Of a DNA stretch of 64,000 bases, positions 1 through 7,906 are shown in pieces (position 1 is the first letter of the stretch; each line of letters begins with the position of its first letter). Under the pieces are notes generated by a model that was not told the DNA's origin, searched no databases, and worked only from the letters and a program-made list of their open reading frames with translations. The position numbers were made by a program, and so were the translations under genes. The stretch spans positions 1 to 64,000 of the forward strand of contig NZ_BOPO01000133.1 of the NCBI RefSeq assembly GCF_017312725.1, given 5' to 3'. The stretch comes from Actinocatenispora comari (GTDB lineage: Bacteria; Actinomycetota; Actinomycetes; Mycobacteriales; Micromonosporaceae).

Positions 1-29
1 CGCCGGCGTCGCGGCACGGTGCCGGGGCG

Positions 30-1154
30 GTGTCCGACGGGCTGCGGCACGCGGACGGGTCGACCGCCGGTCACGGCGCGGCGGCACCGACCGCACGGCA
101 CGACCCGGCGCGGCACGGCGCCGAACCGGCGGCGGAGCCCGGCACGTACCGGGGTGGGTCGGCACGGCACGACCCGGCGCCACGCGGGCCGGTACCGGTG
201 TCACCGGCACCGCGGGGAGCGGCGCAGCGGGAACCGGTGGGGCGCGCCGGCACCGCGGTCCGGACGGCGGCACCGCGTACCGTGGCGCCGCCGGTGGCCG
301 ACGACGAGCCGGTCGGCGACTTCGAGCCGGGCGCGCATCGCCGGGAACCGCGGCTGGTCGCCGAGCTGCGGGTGATCGGCATGGTGGTCCGCCGCGAGCT
401 GAAGAAGTACCTGCGCTCCAAGGCGAAGATCCTCTCCAGCTTCGTGCAGCCGTTCTTCTTCCTGCTGATCTTCGGGTACGGGATGCGCACGCTGGTGCGC
501 ACCACCGGCGGCGTGAGCTTCGAGGCGTTCGTGTTTCCCGGCGTGATCGCGATGACCGTGCTGGGCCGGTCGCTGCTGTCGGCGGTGACGATCGTGCAGG
601 ACCGCGAGTTCGGGTTCCTGCGCGAGATGCTGGTGTCGCCGGCGAGCCGGGTCTCCATCGTGCTCGGCGCGATCCTCGGCGGCGCGCTGATCTCCACCGT
701 GCAGGCGGTGTTGCTCTTCGCCGGCGCGCCGATCATGGGCCTGTATCCCGGTCCGGGGACGATCCTGGCGGTGCTCGCCGGTACCGGGCTGATGGCGGTG
801 GAGGTGACCGCGCTCGGGGTCGCGCTGGCGACGTTCATCGCCAAGCCGCACAGCTTCACCGCGGTGACGCAGGCACTCACGTACCCGATGCTGGTGCTCT
901 CCGGTGCGCTGGTGCCGCTGGCCGGGCTGCCGTCGTGGGTCGGCCGGATCGCCACGTTCAACCTGTTCAGCTATCCGGTCGACGCGATCCGGCGGCTGCT
1001 GATCGGTTCGAACGTCCGCGCCGACCAGGGTGCGCTGACCGGCCTGGTGCTGCTCGGTCACCGGATGAGCGTGGCCGACGAGTTGGCCCTCACCGGCGGC
1101 TGCACGTTGTTCTTCGTGCTGCTCGCGGCCTGGCGCTTCGCCCGGGTCACCTGA
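30..1154 (+). CDS. ABC-2 type (DrrB-like) transport permease, possibly 5'-truncated
   Basis: Membrane permease half of an ATP-driven exporter; substrate unknown. The recognisable family core begins near residue 113 (VRRELKKYLRSKAKI) and runs to the end, about 260 residues with roughly six hydrophobic segments, which is the normal full length of DrrB proteins. The preceding 110 residues are a Gly/Ala/Pro/Arg-rich low-complexity tail I do not recognise. GTG 30 is the first start in the window, but the frame stays open to the left edge, so the true start may lie outside. The partner ATPase (DrrA-like) is expected immediately upstream, off-window. The core is confident; the N-terminal tail could be partly mis-called. 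Confidence 0.82.
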   Translation: MSDGLRHADGSTAGHGAAAPTARHDPARHGAEPAAEPGTYRGGSARHDPAPRGPVPVSPAPRGAAQREPVGRAGTAVRTAAPRTVAPPVADDEPVGDFEPGAHRREPRLVAELRVIGMVVRRELKKYLRSKAKILSSFVQPFFFLLIFGYGMRTLVRTTGGVSFEAFVFPGVIAMTVLGRSLLSAVTIVQDREFGFLREMLVSPASRVSIVLGAILGGALISTVQAVLLFAGAPIMGLYPGPGTILAVLAGTGLMAVEVTALGVALATFIAKPHSFTAVTQALTYPMLVLSGALVPLAGLPSWVGRIATFNLFSYPVDAIRRLLIGSNVRADQGALTGLVLLGHRMSVADELALTGGCTLFFVLLAAWRFARVT

Positions 1155-1230
1155 CCGGCCCGCGCCGCCCGACAGCGGTGCGGTGTCGCGGTGCCGGGTC
1201 GGTCGGCCGCGGCGCATCGTCGGCGGTGAC

Positions 1231-1375
1231 GGTGGGCGCATGGTGCCCTCGCGCGGCGACCCCCGCAGTCGGTGCGGTGGGCGCGTGGTGCCCTCGTGCG
1301 GCGACCCCCGCGGCGGTGCGGTGGGCGCGTGGTGCCCTCGTGCGGCGGCGACGCCCCGCAGCGATGCGGTGGTCC
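1231..1375. repeat. Three tandem 44-45 bp repeats
   Basis: Three near-identical units begin at 1231, 1276 and 1320, each opening GGTGGGCGC(A/G)TGGTGCCCTCG. They fill most of the 242-bp gap after the permease gene. Each unit contains GGTGCCCTCG followed by a GC-rich stretch. No protein is convincingly encoded. They probably arose by slippage; a transcript-end role is possible but not shown. Confidence 0.8.
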
Positions 1376-1396
1376 GCCGCACCGTCGGCGGCCGGA

Positions 1397-1948
1397 TCAC
1401 CAGACGTCCTGGAAGTCGGCGCAGCGCCAGACGCCGTCGAGGTGCACCAGGCGCAGCGCGACCGCGAAGACCTGCTCCCGGTCGAGATCGGTGAGCAGCA
1501 CGACCACCTCGGCGCGGCCCGGCAGTTGTTCGATGACGTGCAGCCGGAACAGCCGGAGCCGCCGCTTCGGGTCCGGCGTGACCTGGATGAGCTGGCGCGC
1601 CGCGGCCGGGGTGGCCGGGCCGGCGAGCTGGCTGGCGGGACGCCGGCCGGCCAGCACCTCGAGGTACCCGTTGATCAGCACCCAGGCGGCCCGCTGCGCA
1701 CCGGGCGGGTGCTCGGCCGGATCGGCGTCGTCGCTGTCGTCGGCGGCCGGCGACCAGGCCAGCGGCAGTTCGGTGCCGACCGCGGACAGCCGGGGACGCT
1801 CCCAGTACGGATCGGGGTCGGGGTCCGGCTCGGTGTCCGGTGGTGGCAGTACGCGCAGCGCGCCGCGGTCGTCGTCCTCGACCAGCCGCGGGTACGGGCC
1901 GGCGGGGATCGGCGCCGGGAGGGGATCGGCGGGGAGCGGAGTCGCCAT
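1397..1948 (-). CDS. Rv3235-like family protein
   Basis: 183-residue protein of unknown biochemical role, resembling the actinobacterial Rv3235 family. The first 80 residues are Pro/Asp-rich and probably disordered (for example PLPADPLPAPIPAGP). The C-terminal 100 residues hold the conserved part, including VLINGYLEVLAGRRPASQL and a closing beta-rich segment ending ADFQDVW. I chose ATG 1948 because GGAGA lies about 6 bases upstream; the open frame continues to 2200 without a better start. The next gene upstream on the same strand is the small HTH gene, and both promoters carry the same 10-bp-phased repeats. In mycobacteria this family lies in the secA region. Confidence 0.75.
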   Translation of the reverse strand: MATPLPADPLPAPIPAGPYPRLVEDDDRGALRVLPPPDTEPDPDPDPYWERPRLSAVGTELPLAWSPAADDSDDADPAEHPPGAQRAAWVLINGYLEVLAGRRPASQLAGPATPAAARQLIQVTPDPKRRLRLFRLHVIEQLPGRAEVVVLLTDLDREQVFAVALRLVHLDGVWRCADFQDVW

Positions 1949-1980
1949 GGGGATGTCTCCGATGCCAGAGGGGCGAATGC

Positions 1981-2010
1981 CTTCGTTTGCGTTCGATTGC
2001 TTCCGTTCTC
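1981..2010. promoter_or_regulatory. 10-bp-phased direct repeats upstream of the Rv3235-like gene
   Basis: Three consecutive decamers read CTTCGTTTGC, GTTCGATTGC and TTCCGTTCTC on the + strand, with an exact 10-bp period. They sit 33-62 bp upstream of the start at 1948. A possible minus-strand -10 (TATAGCT) lies just beyond them around 2018-2024, so they would overlap the transcript start. The same motif recurs at 2353-2382. Confidence 0.55.
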
Positions 2011-2091
2011 TTGAGATAGCTATACACGCTCGAAGGTGGACTCGCCCGGCTCCGGAGCTGACGAGTATGTGACAGCCGGCGGTCGGCGGCG

Positions 2092-2322
2092 CTACTCCGC
2101 GGTGTCGCGGGCGAGCAGCGGGTTGTCGGCCACCCAGGCCGCGGTCTCGGCGTACTTGCGCTCGATGAACTCCTCGAGCTTGGCCCGCTCGACCCGCCAC
2201 TGGCCGCGCCCGCCGATCTTGATGGCCGCCAGATCCCCGCTGCGCACCAGGTGGTAGACCTGTGACTCGGTGACGTTCAGCTCGTCGGCGACGTCGGCGA
2301 GCGGCAGGAAACGAGACGACAT
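2092..2322 (-). CDS. Small helix-turn-helix DNA-binding protein (excisionase/BldC-like)
   Basis: 76-residue protein made almost wholly of a MerR/excisionase-type winged helix: LPLADVADELNVTESQVYHLVRSGDLAAIKIGGRGQWR, then a helix EKAKLEEFIERKY-like and a short tail. This is the size and layout of BldC, which binds direct repeats head-to-tail as a multimer. ATG 2322 is preferred because it begins exactly at the domain; the frame upstream to 2460 is Arg-rich and unlike protein. It diverges from the DUF6912 gene, and its own promoter carries a three-fold 10-bp direct repeat also found before the Rv3235-like gene, suggesting autoregulation. True BldC orthology is not claimed. Confidence 0.85.
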   Translation of the reverse strand: MSSRFLPLADVADELNVTESQVYHLVRSGDLAAIKIGGRGQWRVERAKLEEFIERKYAETAAWVADNPLLARDTAE

Positions 2323-2352
2323 TCGTCGACTCCCGTCGTGGGCGGGCGGCCG

Positions 2353-2382
2353 GCGGCGTTGCGTTCGTTTGCCGCCGTTTGC
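2353..2382. promoter_or_regulatory. 10-bp-phased direct repeats upstream of the HTH gene
   Basis: Decamers GCGGCGTTGC, GTTCGTTTGC and CGCCGTTTGC follow one another with exact 10-bp phasing, 31-60 bp upstream of the HTH start (2322) and 66-95 bp upstream of the divergent DUF6912 start (2448). The spacing to the start matches the repeat at 1981-2010 almost exactly. Candidate binding site of the adjacent BldC-like protein. Confidence 0.55.
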
Positions 2383-2447
2383 TTGTACCGTAGCCGCACG
2401 GGCTGCCAGGCGGGCGGCCGGTCGGCGAGGAAGGATGTGCAACCCAG

Positions 2448-2954
2448 GTGTCCGAGGCATCGGTACGGGTCTATCTGCCGGCGACGTTGCCGCTGCTCGG
2501 CCGGCTGCACGCGGACGGCGCGGTGCACGTGGTCGCCGGCCAGGCGGTCACCGGCCCGCTGCGCGAGTGGTACGCGGAGGGCGACGACGAGGAACTGGAG
2601 TACGTCGCGTTCACCCGGGCGGCGCAGGCCGCGCTGGCGCTGCTCGCGGCCGATCCGTCCGCGCCGCGCCGCCGGGTGGTGGTCTCGGTCGACCTGCCGG
2701 CATCGCAGGCGCGTCCGGCGAGCACCGAGCTCGGCGACAGCGAGGTGTCGGTGACCGGTGCGGTGCCGCTGGCGGCGGTCGCGGCGCTGCACGTCGACGG
2801 CGCGGACGCCGAGCCGGCGGTGGCCGCCGCGGCGGACGCGATCCTCGCCGCGGCGAACGGCGACGCGGACGCCCAGTTCACCGTGGACGGCGCCGAGGAC
2901 CACGAGCTGGAGTGGTACGACGTGTCGGAGCTCGCCGACCTCCTCGCCGGCTGA
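2448..2954 (+). CDS. DUF6912 family protein
   Basis: 168-residue soluble protein of a conserved actinobacterial family with no assigned function. It starts [19 protein letters not shown], continues through [15 protein letters not shown] and [13 protein letters not shown], and ends with an acidic stretch [16 protein letters not shown], which is the typical C-terminus of the family. GTG 2448 is the first start in frame; AGGAAGG lies about 12 bases upstream. No signal peptide or membrane segment is visible. It is divergent from the BldC-like gene and the Rv3235-like gene, a neighbourhood these families often share, so co-regulation is plausible but the role remains unknown. Confidence 0.8.
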   Translation: MSEASVRVYLPATLPLLGRLHADGAVHVVAGQAVTGPLREWYAEGDDEELEYVAFTRAAQAALALLAADPSAPRRRVVVSVDLPASQARPASTELGDSEVSVTGAVPLAAVAALHVDGADAEPAVAAAADAILAAANGDADAQFTVDGAEDHELEWYDVSELADLLAG

Positions 2955-3033
2955 TCGATCCGGCGCCCGGACCGCGGCCGAGGCGCGGCGCCCCGGACCG
3001 CCGGCTCAGGTGCGGCGTGCCCGGACGGCCGGC

Positions 3034-4800
3034 TCAGGTTCGGGCGCGTCTGCGGTTGCCGGCCGGCTGGGCGGTGCTCCCGGTCGACGCGTTCCCGGTG
3101 TCGGTCGCCTCGGCGCCGGCAGCGCCCTCGGCCTCGGCGGTACCCGCGGTGCCCCCGGACGCGGTGCCCCCGGACTCCGTGCCCCCGGACTCCGTGCCCC
3201 CGGCCGTCTTGCCGCCGGGCGCCGTGGCGCCAGCCGTCTTGGCACCGGATGACTTGTTCCCGCCAGGCTTGCGTCCGGCTGCGCCCTTGCCGCCCGCGCC
3301 GTTGCCGCCGGCGCCGTTGCCGCCAGCGGAACTGTTGGCGCCCGCACCGGCCTTGCCGCCGGCGGAGCTCTTGTCGCTGGTGGCGGCCTTGCCGCTGGTG
3401 GGGTTCTTGCCGCCCGCGCTGCCCTTACCGCTGGTGGCGGTCTTGTCGCTGGCGGGGTTCTTGTCGCCCGCGCTGCCCTTGCCGCTGGCGGAGGTCTTGT
3501 CGGTGGTGGTGGTCTTGCCGGCGGTGGCCGACTTGCCCGTCGCCGCCTTGCCGGTGCCGGTCCTTCCGGTGGCTGACCTGCCGGCGGAGCTCTTGTTGCC
3601 GGTCGACGTCTTGCCGGTGGCCGAGTCGGCGCGCGCGGTGCGGTCGAGCTCGGCGGCGCGTCGCTCCTCCCGGACCGCCCACTCCGGCTTGCCGGTGGGG
3701 CGCTTCGGCCGGCGCGGGCGGCGTGGGCCGCGGGTGCGCCCGTACAGCAGCAGGGCGACGATCGCGCCGGCGAACAGCAGCGCGAGGCCGCCGTTGAGCT
3801 GGTACATGCCGGCGATGTGGAAGGCGAGCTGGTCGCCGAGGTCGAGGCCGCCGGCGCTGCTGATCAGCTGGCGGTCGAACACCCAGGTCAGCGCCAGCCC
3901 GACGAGCGTGAACACGCCGGCGGTGGCGCCGGCGCCGATGGTGCTGGCGATGCGCAGCCGGTTGCCGGTGCGCCGCGCGTACAGGTGGATCGCCACGCCG
4001 GCGACGACCCCGGCGACGACGAAGCTGACCAGGGCCAGCGTGGACTGCGCGCTGGCGTACTTCTGGATCGTGCCCTCGCCGCCGAACAGCCTGGTCAGCG
4101 GCGTGATGAAGACGCTGCGCAGGGCCAGCACGGCGAGCACGACCAGGGTGCCGAGCACGCCGGCCGCGACCATCAGTCCCGGGCGGAGCGCGGCCGCGGC
4201 GCCGCCGAGCAGCGCGCTGATCGCGATGCTGGTGCCGACCAGGAGCCGGTCGCCGCTGTGCAGGTCGGCCTCCAGCAGGTACGCGGCGCCGCCGGACACC
4301 ACGCCGGCGACCAGGCCGCCGAGCACGGCCAGCACGGTCCGGCGGGCGGCCCGGCCGAGCAGCGCGGTGCCGTCGTGGCCGGCGAACGCGCGGACCGCGG
4401 CGAGGCCGGCGGCGTTGCCGAGCATCAGCCCGGCGAACAAGATCGAGGACAGGAAGGTGGCGACCTGGATCGCGGCGACCGCCGGATCGCCGGCGGCGCG
4501 GACCAGGATGTGCTCGCCACGCAGCATCATCGCGAACAGCAGGATCGCGACGACCAGCAGAACCAGGGTGGAACGCAGGCCCGGCTCGGGGAGCTCGGCG
4601 GCCCTCGACGCCGGCCGTGAGCCGGCCGAACCAGGTCTCGAGGCGGGCCTCGAACCAGACCCAGAGGCGGGCCTCGAACCAGACCCGGAGGCGGGCCTCG
4701 AACCAGACCCAGAGGCGGGCCTCGAACCAGACCCGGAGGCGGGCCTCGAACCAGACCCGGAGGCGGGCCTCGAACCGGGCCCGGAGGCGCGCTTGGTCAT
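3034..4800 (-). CDS. Polytopic membrane protein with repetitive N- and C-terminal tails
   Basis: 588 residues. After MTKRA, an N-terminal cytoplasmic tail carries about six copies of the octapeptide GSGSRPAS. Residues roughly 75-385 hold eight or nine hydrophobic segments (for example LRSTLVLLVVAILLFAMML and LNGGLALLFAGAIVALLLYG). The last 200 residues are a Lys/Thr/Ser/Gly/Ala tail built on motifs such as TGKTSTGNKSSAGRSATG, resembling the lysine-rich tails of histone-H1-like proteins. ATG 4800 is chosen because AGGA precedes it and the repeat follows at once. I do not recognise a named family for the membrane core. The tails suggest contact with nucleic acid or acidic polymer at the membrane, which is only inference. 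Confidence 0.72.
   Translation of the reverse strand: MTKRASGPGSRPASGSGSRPASGSGSRPASGSGSRPASGSGSRPASGSGSRPASRPGSAGSRPASRAAELPEPGLRSTLVLLVVAILLFAMMLRGEHILVRAAGDPAVAAIQVATFLSSILFAGLMLGNAAGLAAVRAFAGHDGTALLGRAARRTVLAVLGGLVAGVVSGGAAYLLEADLHSGDRLLVGTSIAISALLGGAAAALRPGLMVAAGVLGTLVVLAVLALRSVFITPLTRLFGGEGTIQKYASAQSTLALVSFVVAGVVAGVAIHLYARRTGNRLRIASTIGAGATAGVFTLVGLALTWVFDRQLISSAGGLDLGDQLAFHIAGMYQLNGGLALLFAGAIVALLLYGRTRGPRRPRRPKRPTGKPEWAVREERRAAELDRTARADSATGKTSTGNKSSAGRSATGRTGTGKAATGKSATAGKTTTTDKTSASGKGSAGDKNPASDKTATSGKGSAGGKNPTSGKAATSDKSSAGGKAGAGANSSAGGNGAGGNGAGGKGAAGRKPGGNKSSGAKTAGATAPGGKTAGGTESGGTESGGTASGGTAGTAEAEGAAGAEATDTGNASTGSTAQPAGNRRRART
4640..4783. repeat. Six tandem 24-bp repeats coding for GSGSRPAS
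   Basis: Six perfectly in-frame 24-bp units start at 4640, 4664, 4688, 4712, 4736 and 4760 (GAGGCGGGCCTCGAACCAGA plus CCC and A or G). They encode the Ser/Gly/Arg/Pro octapeptide repeat at the N-terminus of the membrane protein. The sixth unit has diverged. Copy number is likely to vary between strains by slippage. Confidence 0.9.
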
Positions 4801-5136
4801 GCTGTCCTGGTCCCTCCGCCCGGTACGCCCGACGGGTGCCCAGCCTACGCCGGCCGCCGGGCGGCCCCGCGACAGCGGCGACCGGGTGACCGGCGGCACA
4901 GCCGGGACGTACGGTAGGGGTCGAATCGCCCGGTGCGACCGGGCGAGATCAGAAGAACCGGAGGTCACCGGGCTGCGCCGCCGACGTATCCCAGGTGCCG
5001 TGACAGTATTGAACCGACGTTCCGCGGGTCCCGGCCGACCGGGATCCGATCAGGTGGAACGACGAGGTCCGCACGGGCCTCGCAGCGTGCCGGCCGGGCA
5101 CGCACTCGCCAGCGTCGCCGAGTGAAGGTGTGGGAG
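4801..5136. other. Divergent intergenic region, nothing distinctive
   Basis: 336 bp between the minus-strand membrane protein and pruA. It must contain both promoters. I see no convincing inverted repeat, RNA or small gene; the 3' part (5105-5136) holds the pruA ribosome binding site AAGGTG. Confidence 0.5.
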
Positions 5137-6768
5137 ATGGACTCGCTCTTTCAGGTACCCGAGCCGAGCAACGAGCCGGTGCACCCGTACGCGCCGGGTA
5201 GCGCCGAGCGCGACCGGCTGACCCGCCGGCTGGCCGAGCTGGCCGCCGACAAGGTCGAGCTGACCATGACCATCGGCGGCGAGCAGCGGATGGCCGCCGG
5301 CGACCGGTTCTCGGTGGTGCAGCCGCACCGGCACGCGCACGTACTGGGAGAGAGCGCCCAGGCCAGCAACGACGACGTGGCGGCTGCGGTGGCGGCGGCC
5401 AAGGCGGCGGCGCCGGCCTGGCAGGCCCTGCCGTACGACGAGCGCGCCGCGGTGTTCCTGCGCGCCGCCGACCTGCTCGCCGGCCCGTGGCGGGAGACGA
5501 TCAACGCGGCGACCATGCTCGGCCAGTCCAAGAGCATCCAGCAGGCCGAGATCGACGCGGCCTGCGAGCTGATCGACTTCCTCCGGTTCAACGCGCACTT
5601 CGGCGCGTCCATCCTGGGCGAGCAGCCGCGCAGCGTGCCGGGCGAGTGGAACCGGTTCGACCACCGGCCGCTGGACGGGTTCGTCACCGCGATCACCCCG
5701 TTCAACTTCACCGCGATCGCCGGCAACCTGCCGACCGCGCCGGCGCTGATGGGCAACACGGTGGTGTGGAAGCCGACGCCGACCCAGCAGCTCGCCGCGC
5801 ACTACACGATGCGGATCTTCGAGCAGGCCGGGCTGCCGGCCGGGGTGATCAACCTGGTCACCGGTGACGGCCAGGCGGTCAGCGAGGTGGCGCTGACCGA
5901 CCCGGAGCTGGGTGGCGTGCACTTCACCGGCTCCACCCGTACCTTCCAGCACCTGTGGCGCACCGTCGCCGGCAACATCGAGCGGTACCGGGCGTACCCG
6001 CGGCTGGTCGGCGAGACCGGCGGCAAGGACTTCGTGATCGTGCACCCGAGCTGGGACGACCAGGAGGCGTTGACGGTCGCGCTGGTCCGCGGCGCCTTCG
6101 AGTACCAGGGGCAGAAGTGCTCGGCGGCATCGCGCGCCTACGTACCGCGGTCGATCTGGCAGGGCGGGCTGCGCGACAAGGTGGTCGCGACCACCGCCGA
6201 GATCAAGTACGGCGACGTGACGGACCTGTCCAACTTCGGCGGCGCGGTGATCGACCGCCGGGCGTACGACAAGCTCGTCGCGGCGATCGAGCGGGCCAAG
6301 GCGACCGACTCGTGCACCATCGTGGCCGGCGGCGGGTACGACGACAGCGAGGGCTTCTTCGTCGAGCCGACCGTGGTGGAGTGCACCGACCCGACCGACG
6401 AGGTGTTCACCACCGAGTACTTCGGGCCGTTCATCGCGATCCACGTGTACGACGACGCCGACTTCGAGCAGGTCACCCGGCAGGCCGCGGACGCCTCGCC
6501 GTACGCGCTGACCGGCGCGGTCTTCGCCACCGACCGCACGGTCATCACCTGGGCGAGCGACGTGCTGCGGTTCTCCGCCGGCAACTTCTACGTGAACGAC
6601 AAGCCGACCGGCTCGATCGTCTCCCGGCAGCCGTTCGGCGGCTCCCGCGCCTCCGGTACCAACGACAAGGCCGGTTCCTGGCAGAACCTGGTCCGCTGGG
6701 TGTCGCCGCGGGCGATCAAGGAGACCTTCGTCCCGGTGCACGACTGGCGCTACCCGCACATGGGCTGA
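5137..6768 (+). CDS. pruA: L-glutamate gamma-semialdehyde (1-pyrroline-5-carboxylate) dehydrogenase
   Basis: Oxidises glutamate-gamma-semialdehyde to glutamate with NAD+, the second step of proline breakdown in the cytoplasm. 543 residues, the usual length of stand-alone actinobacterial enzymes. The aldehyde dehydrogenase fold is complete: ITPFNFTAIAGNLP, the general-base Glu about residue 293 in VGETGGKDF, and the catalytic Cys about residue 328 in QGQKCSAASR, followed by NDKPTGSIVSRQPFGGSRASG near the end. ATG 5137 has AAGGTG upstream; in-frame GTGs at 5122 and 5128 are possible alternatives. No proline dehydrogenase gene lies beside it in this window. Confidence 0.95.
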   Translation: MDSLFQVPEPSNEPVHPYAPGSAERDRLTRRLAELAADKVELTMTIGGEQRMAAGDRFSVVQPHRHAHVLGESAQASNDDVAAAVAAAKAAAPAWQALPYDERAAVFLRAADLLAGPWRETINAATMLGQSKSIQQAEIDAACELIDFLRFNAHFGASILGEQPRSVPGEWNRFDHRPLDGFVTAITPFNFTAIAGNLPTAPALMGNTVVWKPTPTQQLAAHYTMRIFEQAGLPAGVINLVTGDGQAVSEVALTDPELGGVHFTGSTRTFQHLWRTVAGNIERYRAYPRLVGETGGKDFVIVHPSWDDQEALTVALVRGAFEYQGQKCSAASRAYVPRSIWQGGLRDKVVATTAEIKYGDVTDLSNFGGAVIDRRAYDKLVAAIERAKATDSCTIVAGGGYDDSEGFFVEPTVVECTDPTDEVFTTEYFGPFIAIHVYDDADFEQVTRQAADASPYALTGAVFATDRTVITWASDVLRFSAGNFYVNDKPTGSIVSRQPFGGSRASGTNDKAGSWQNLVRWVSPRAIKETFVPVHDWRYPHMG

Positions 6769-6774
6769 CCGCGG

Positions 6775-6804
6775 CCGGGTGCCGTCCGTGCGGGCGGCAC
6801 CCGG
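6775..6804. terminator. Bidirectional hairpin terminator
   Basis: Perfect 10-bp arms CCGGGTGCCG (6775-6784) and CGGCACCCGG (6795-6804) around a 10-nt loop, located in the 42-bp gap between convergent pruA and the SDR gene. No U-tract, as is common in high-GC actinobacteria. Confidence 0.75.
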
Positions 6805-6810
6805 GCGGTG

Positions 6811-7833
6811 TCATCGGGCGATCAGGCGTTCGCTGAGGTCCCAGAGCCGGCGCGCCGAGTCCGGGTCGATGGCGTGCGGGACGACGGTGGACGAGATGTC
6901 CTGCTGCGGGCCATGGAAGTCGATCGGCTGTCGGGTGCCGAGCGGTGAGACGTCGTTGTCCATCAGGTAGACGCCGCCGAGGTCGGCGAGCAGCGGGCTG
7001 GTGGCGGCGAACACGCTCGTACTGGCGCCCTGCTCGACCGTCTTGAGCTCGTACTCCGGGTCGATGACCGGTGCACCCGCGTCGTCGAGGATGCCCATCG
7101 CCTGCTGCTGCTCGGTGCTGAGCCAGGGCGGCCTCGGCTCGCCCTCCGCCCGTACCGGTCCGAGGCTCGTGGTGGCCACGACCCCCGGATGCACCGCGTA
7201 CCCGTGGATGCCCGCGTCGGCCCACCGCCGGTCCAGCTCGACGGCGAACAGCACGTTCGCGGTCTTCGACTGGCCGTACCCGAGCAGTCCCATCTCGTCG
7301 TACCCGTGCGCGAAGTGCGGGTCGTCCCACCGGATGTCGGACACCCGGTGGCCGCCGGAGGTCACGTTGACCACCCGGGCGCCGTGCGCGGCGCGCAGCG
7401 CCGGGAGCAGGCCGAGCGTCAGCTGGAAGTGGCCGAGATGGTTGGTCGCGAACTGCGACTCGTACCCCCGGGCGTCCCGGACCAGCGGGCCACCCATGAT
7501 CCCGGCGTTGTTGACCAGGATGTGCAGCGGTCGGCCGGAGTCGAGATAACGGGCGACGAAGGCGTCGATCGAGGTCGGATCGAGCAGGTCGAGCCGGTCC
7601 GCCTCGACGCGGTCGAGGTCGGCGAGCGCGGCGGCGGCGCGCGCCGGGTTGCGGACCGCGACGACGACCGTCGCGCCGGCCGCCGCCAGCGCCGTGGTGG
7701 TGGCGAGGCCGATGCCGCGGTGGCCGCCGGTGACGATGGCGTACCGGCCGGACAGGTCGATGCCGGCGGCGACCTCGGCGGCGGTCGAGGCCGGGGTGAA
7801 GCCAGTTCCGATGGGCTGCTGCTTGTTGGTCAT
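6811..7833 (-). CDS. Short-chain dehydrogenase/reductase (LPOR/retinol-dehydrogenase-like)
   Basis: NAD(P)H-dependent oxidoreductase, substrate unknown, 340 residues. The Rossmann motif GGHRGIG is near residue 37, NNAGIMGG marks the coenzyme fold, Ser of VNVTSGGH and the YGQSK catalytic Tyr-Lys pair (about residue 186) complete the active site. Length and the YGQSKTAN form place it among the longer SDRs close to light-dependent protochlorophyllide reductase and WWOX-type enzymes. The start at 7833 (MTNKQQ) leaves a 73-bp divergent promoter to the AraC-type gene; the frame could begin at 7908 but would then overlap that gene. The pairing suggests the AraC protein controls it. Confidence 0.85.
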   Translation of the reverse strand: MTNKQQPIGTGFTPASTAAEVAAGIDLSGRYAIVTGGHRGIGLATTTALAAAGATVVVAVRNPARAAAALADLDRVEADRLDLLDPTSIDAFVARYLDSGRPLHILVNNAGIMGGPLVRDARGYESQFATNHLGHFQLTLGLLPALRAAHGARVVNVTSGGHRVSDIRWDDPHFAHGYDEMGLLGYGQSKTANVLFAVELDRRWADAGIHGYAVHPGVVATTSLGPVRAEGEPRPPWLSTEQQQAMGILDDAGAPVIDPEYELKTVEQGASTSVFAATSPLLADLGGVYLMDNDVSPLGTRQPIDFHGPQQDISSTVVPHAIDPDSARRLWDLSERLIAR

Positions 7834-7906
7834 GCCTCCACGGTGCGCCGAGTCGCCGGTACTCTGAATAGTTGTCGGTTCGGATTTCTTGCGCGAGAGT
7901 ACGGGC

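Noticed and set aside
1231-1375. CRISPR-like array of 44-bp units
   Set aside because: Units are directly adjacent without spacers, only three copies occur, and no cas genes are present. The same holds for the arrays at 4640, 25338, 25482 and 28049.
201-2027. A 608-residue minus-strand frame covering the permease and the Rv3235-like gene
   Set aside because: Arg-rich shadow of the permease gene on the + strand; the real minus-strand gene here uses another frame and starts at 1948.
2270-5125. A 951-residue + strand frame
   Set aside because: It runs antisense through the membrane protein and across DUF6912 in the wrong frame; the Pro/Leu repeats are the reverse reading of the Lys/Ser/Gly tail.
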